Shown here: in pieces, positions 5,181 to 5,430 of the stretch
How positions within the stretch are numbered: position 1 is the first letter of the stretch
Layout: each line of letters begins with the position of its first letter
From: Planctomycetaceae bacterium
GTDB taxonomy: Bacteria; Planctomycetota; Planctomycetia; Pirellulales; Thermoguttaceae
DNA length: 5,430 nt
Reading direction: 5' to 3'
Assembly (NCBI GenBank): GCA_031282385.1
Contig: JAITDV010000078.1
Span: 1-5,430 of the forward strand
Notes under the pieces: model-generated
The model's database searches: none
Seen by the model: only the letters and a program-made list of their open reading frames with translations
What the model was told of the DNA's origin: nothing
Translations under genes and position numbers: made by a program

Positions 5181-5220
5181 CTTGTCAATTATTTTTGATA
5201 CTTGTCAATTAATTTTGATA
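5181..5220. repeat. Two-copy 20-bp tandem repeat
   Basis: CTTGTCAATTATTTTTGATA (5181-5200) is repeated directly as CTTGTCAATTAATTTTGATA (5201-5220), with one difference. Each unit contains TCAA and TTGA in inverted arrangement. Short AT-rich tandem repeats beginning with TGTCAA are a feature of IS21-family ends, so this may be an insertion-sequence scar. It could also be a pair of protein-binding sites. No transposase is present. Confidence 0.6.
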
Positions 5221-5244
5221 ATAGACCTTTTCGCTAACCTGTAG

Positions 5245-5366
5245 GAGACCACCCCTGACCCCTCCGAAGGAGGGGAATATTCGCCTCCGAAGGAGGCTTC
5301 TTCTTATTCGCCTCCTTCGGAGGCGTATTCTTATTCCCCTCCTTCGGAGGGGTTAGGGGTGGTCTC
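5245..5366. repeat. 122-bp nested palindrome of four GC-rich hairpins
   Basis: The outer arms, 5245-5279 (starting GAGACCACCCCTGACC) and 5332-5366 (ending GGTTAGGGGTGGTCTC), pair over 35 bases with a single mismatch. Within the structure are four small palindromes: CCCCTCC-GAA-GGAGGGG (5259-5275), GCCTCC-GAA-GGAGGC (5283-5297), GCCTCC-TTC-GGAGGC (5310-5324) and CCCCTCC-TTC-GGAGGGG (5336-5352). The first two have GAA at the centre and the last two TTC, as the larger symmetry requires. TTCTTATTC precedes both the third and fourth units (5301-5309 and 5328-5336). The transcript could form four separate hairpins or one long stem. It may be an intergenic repeat family, or it may terminate transcription in both directions. 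Confidence 0.85.
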
Positions 5367-5430
5367 GGAGGAGTTAAAGGCGGTTTTTTGTTGTAGGTTT
5401 TTTGTTGCGTTGATGTATTTTTAGGTTAGA
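5367..5430. other. Window end, T-rich, no gene seen
   Basis: GGAGGAG at 5366-5372 resembles a ribosome site, but no start codon with an open frame follows. The only ATG (5413) is closed by TAG after three codons. Two TTTTTT runs (5383-5388 and 5398-5403) follow the palindrome and could help terminate + strand transcripts. Confidence 0.45.

Overview
The window is AT-rich bacterial chromosome with three complete genes, all on the + strand, set in long non-coding gaps full of repeats. By eye it is roughly 40% GC, with AT-rich spacers. The genes are a two-cupin phosphomannose-isomerase-like protein (888-2174), a xylose-isomerase-like TIM-barrel sugar phosphate isomerase/epimerase (2294-3298), and a full-length anthranilate synthase component I, TrpE (3509-5026). 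The first 50 bases look like the start of a further gene on the - strand that runs off the window. No rRNA, tRNA or CRISPR array was seen. The low coding density and this pair of sugar-enzyme families would fit a gut or environmental member of the Planctomycetota/Lentisphaerota/Verrucomicrobiota group. That placement is an impression, not something the sequence proves.

Left part (1-887): a divergent gene start is followed by more than 800 bases without an intact gene. This stretch holds two same-orientation copies of a ~100-bp element with terminal inverted repeats (175-274 and 585-686). It also holds a possible decayed - strand coding remnant ending inside the first copy, a set of competing hairpins (497-553), and a structured-looking 5' leader in front of the cupin gene. 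The leader can fold as a three-way junction at 739-809, with a GNRA-type tetraloop hairpin at 831-848.

Middle (888-3420): the cupin gene and the isomerase gene lie head to tail, 119 bases apart, each with a good Shine-Dalgarno site. They probably act on a related sugar or sugar-acid substrate. The gap has a perfect 10-bp inverted repeat just upstream of a consensus TATAAT, so the second gene may have its own regulated promoter. A third copy of the ~100-bp element, inverted relative to the other two, starts 12 bases after the isomerase stop. It has the best-preserved ends (about 21-bp inverted repeats, TA at both edges), as expected for a MITE mobilised by an IS630/Tc1-type transposase.

Right part (3421-5430): trpE stands alone, with no Shine-Dalgarno site and no trpG, trpD or other trp gene after it in this window. 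It ends in a long hairpin at 5033-5071. Beyond it are a two-copy 20-bp tandem repeat that resembles insertion-sequence end repeats, and a striking 122-bp near-perfect palindrome (5245-5366) built from four smaller GC-rich palindromes.

The genes themselves belong to known families. The most unusual content is the intergenic DNA: the short-element family, the structured leader of the cupin gene, and the nested palindrome.
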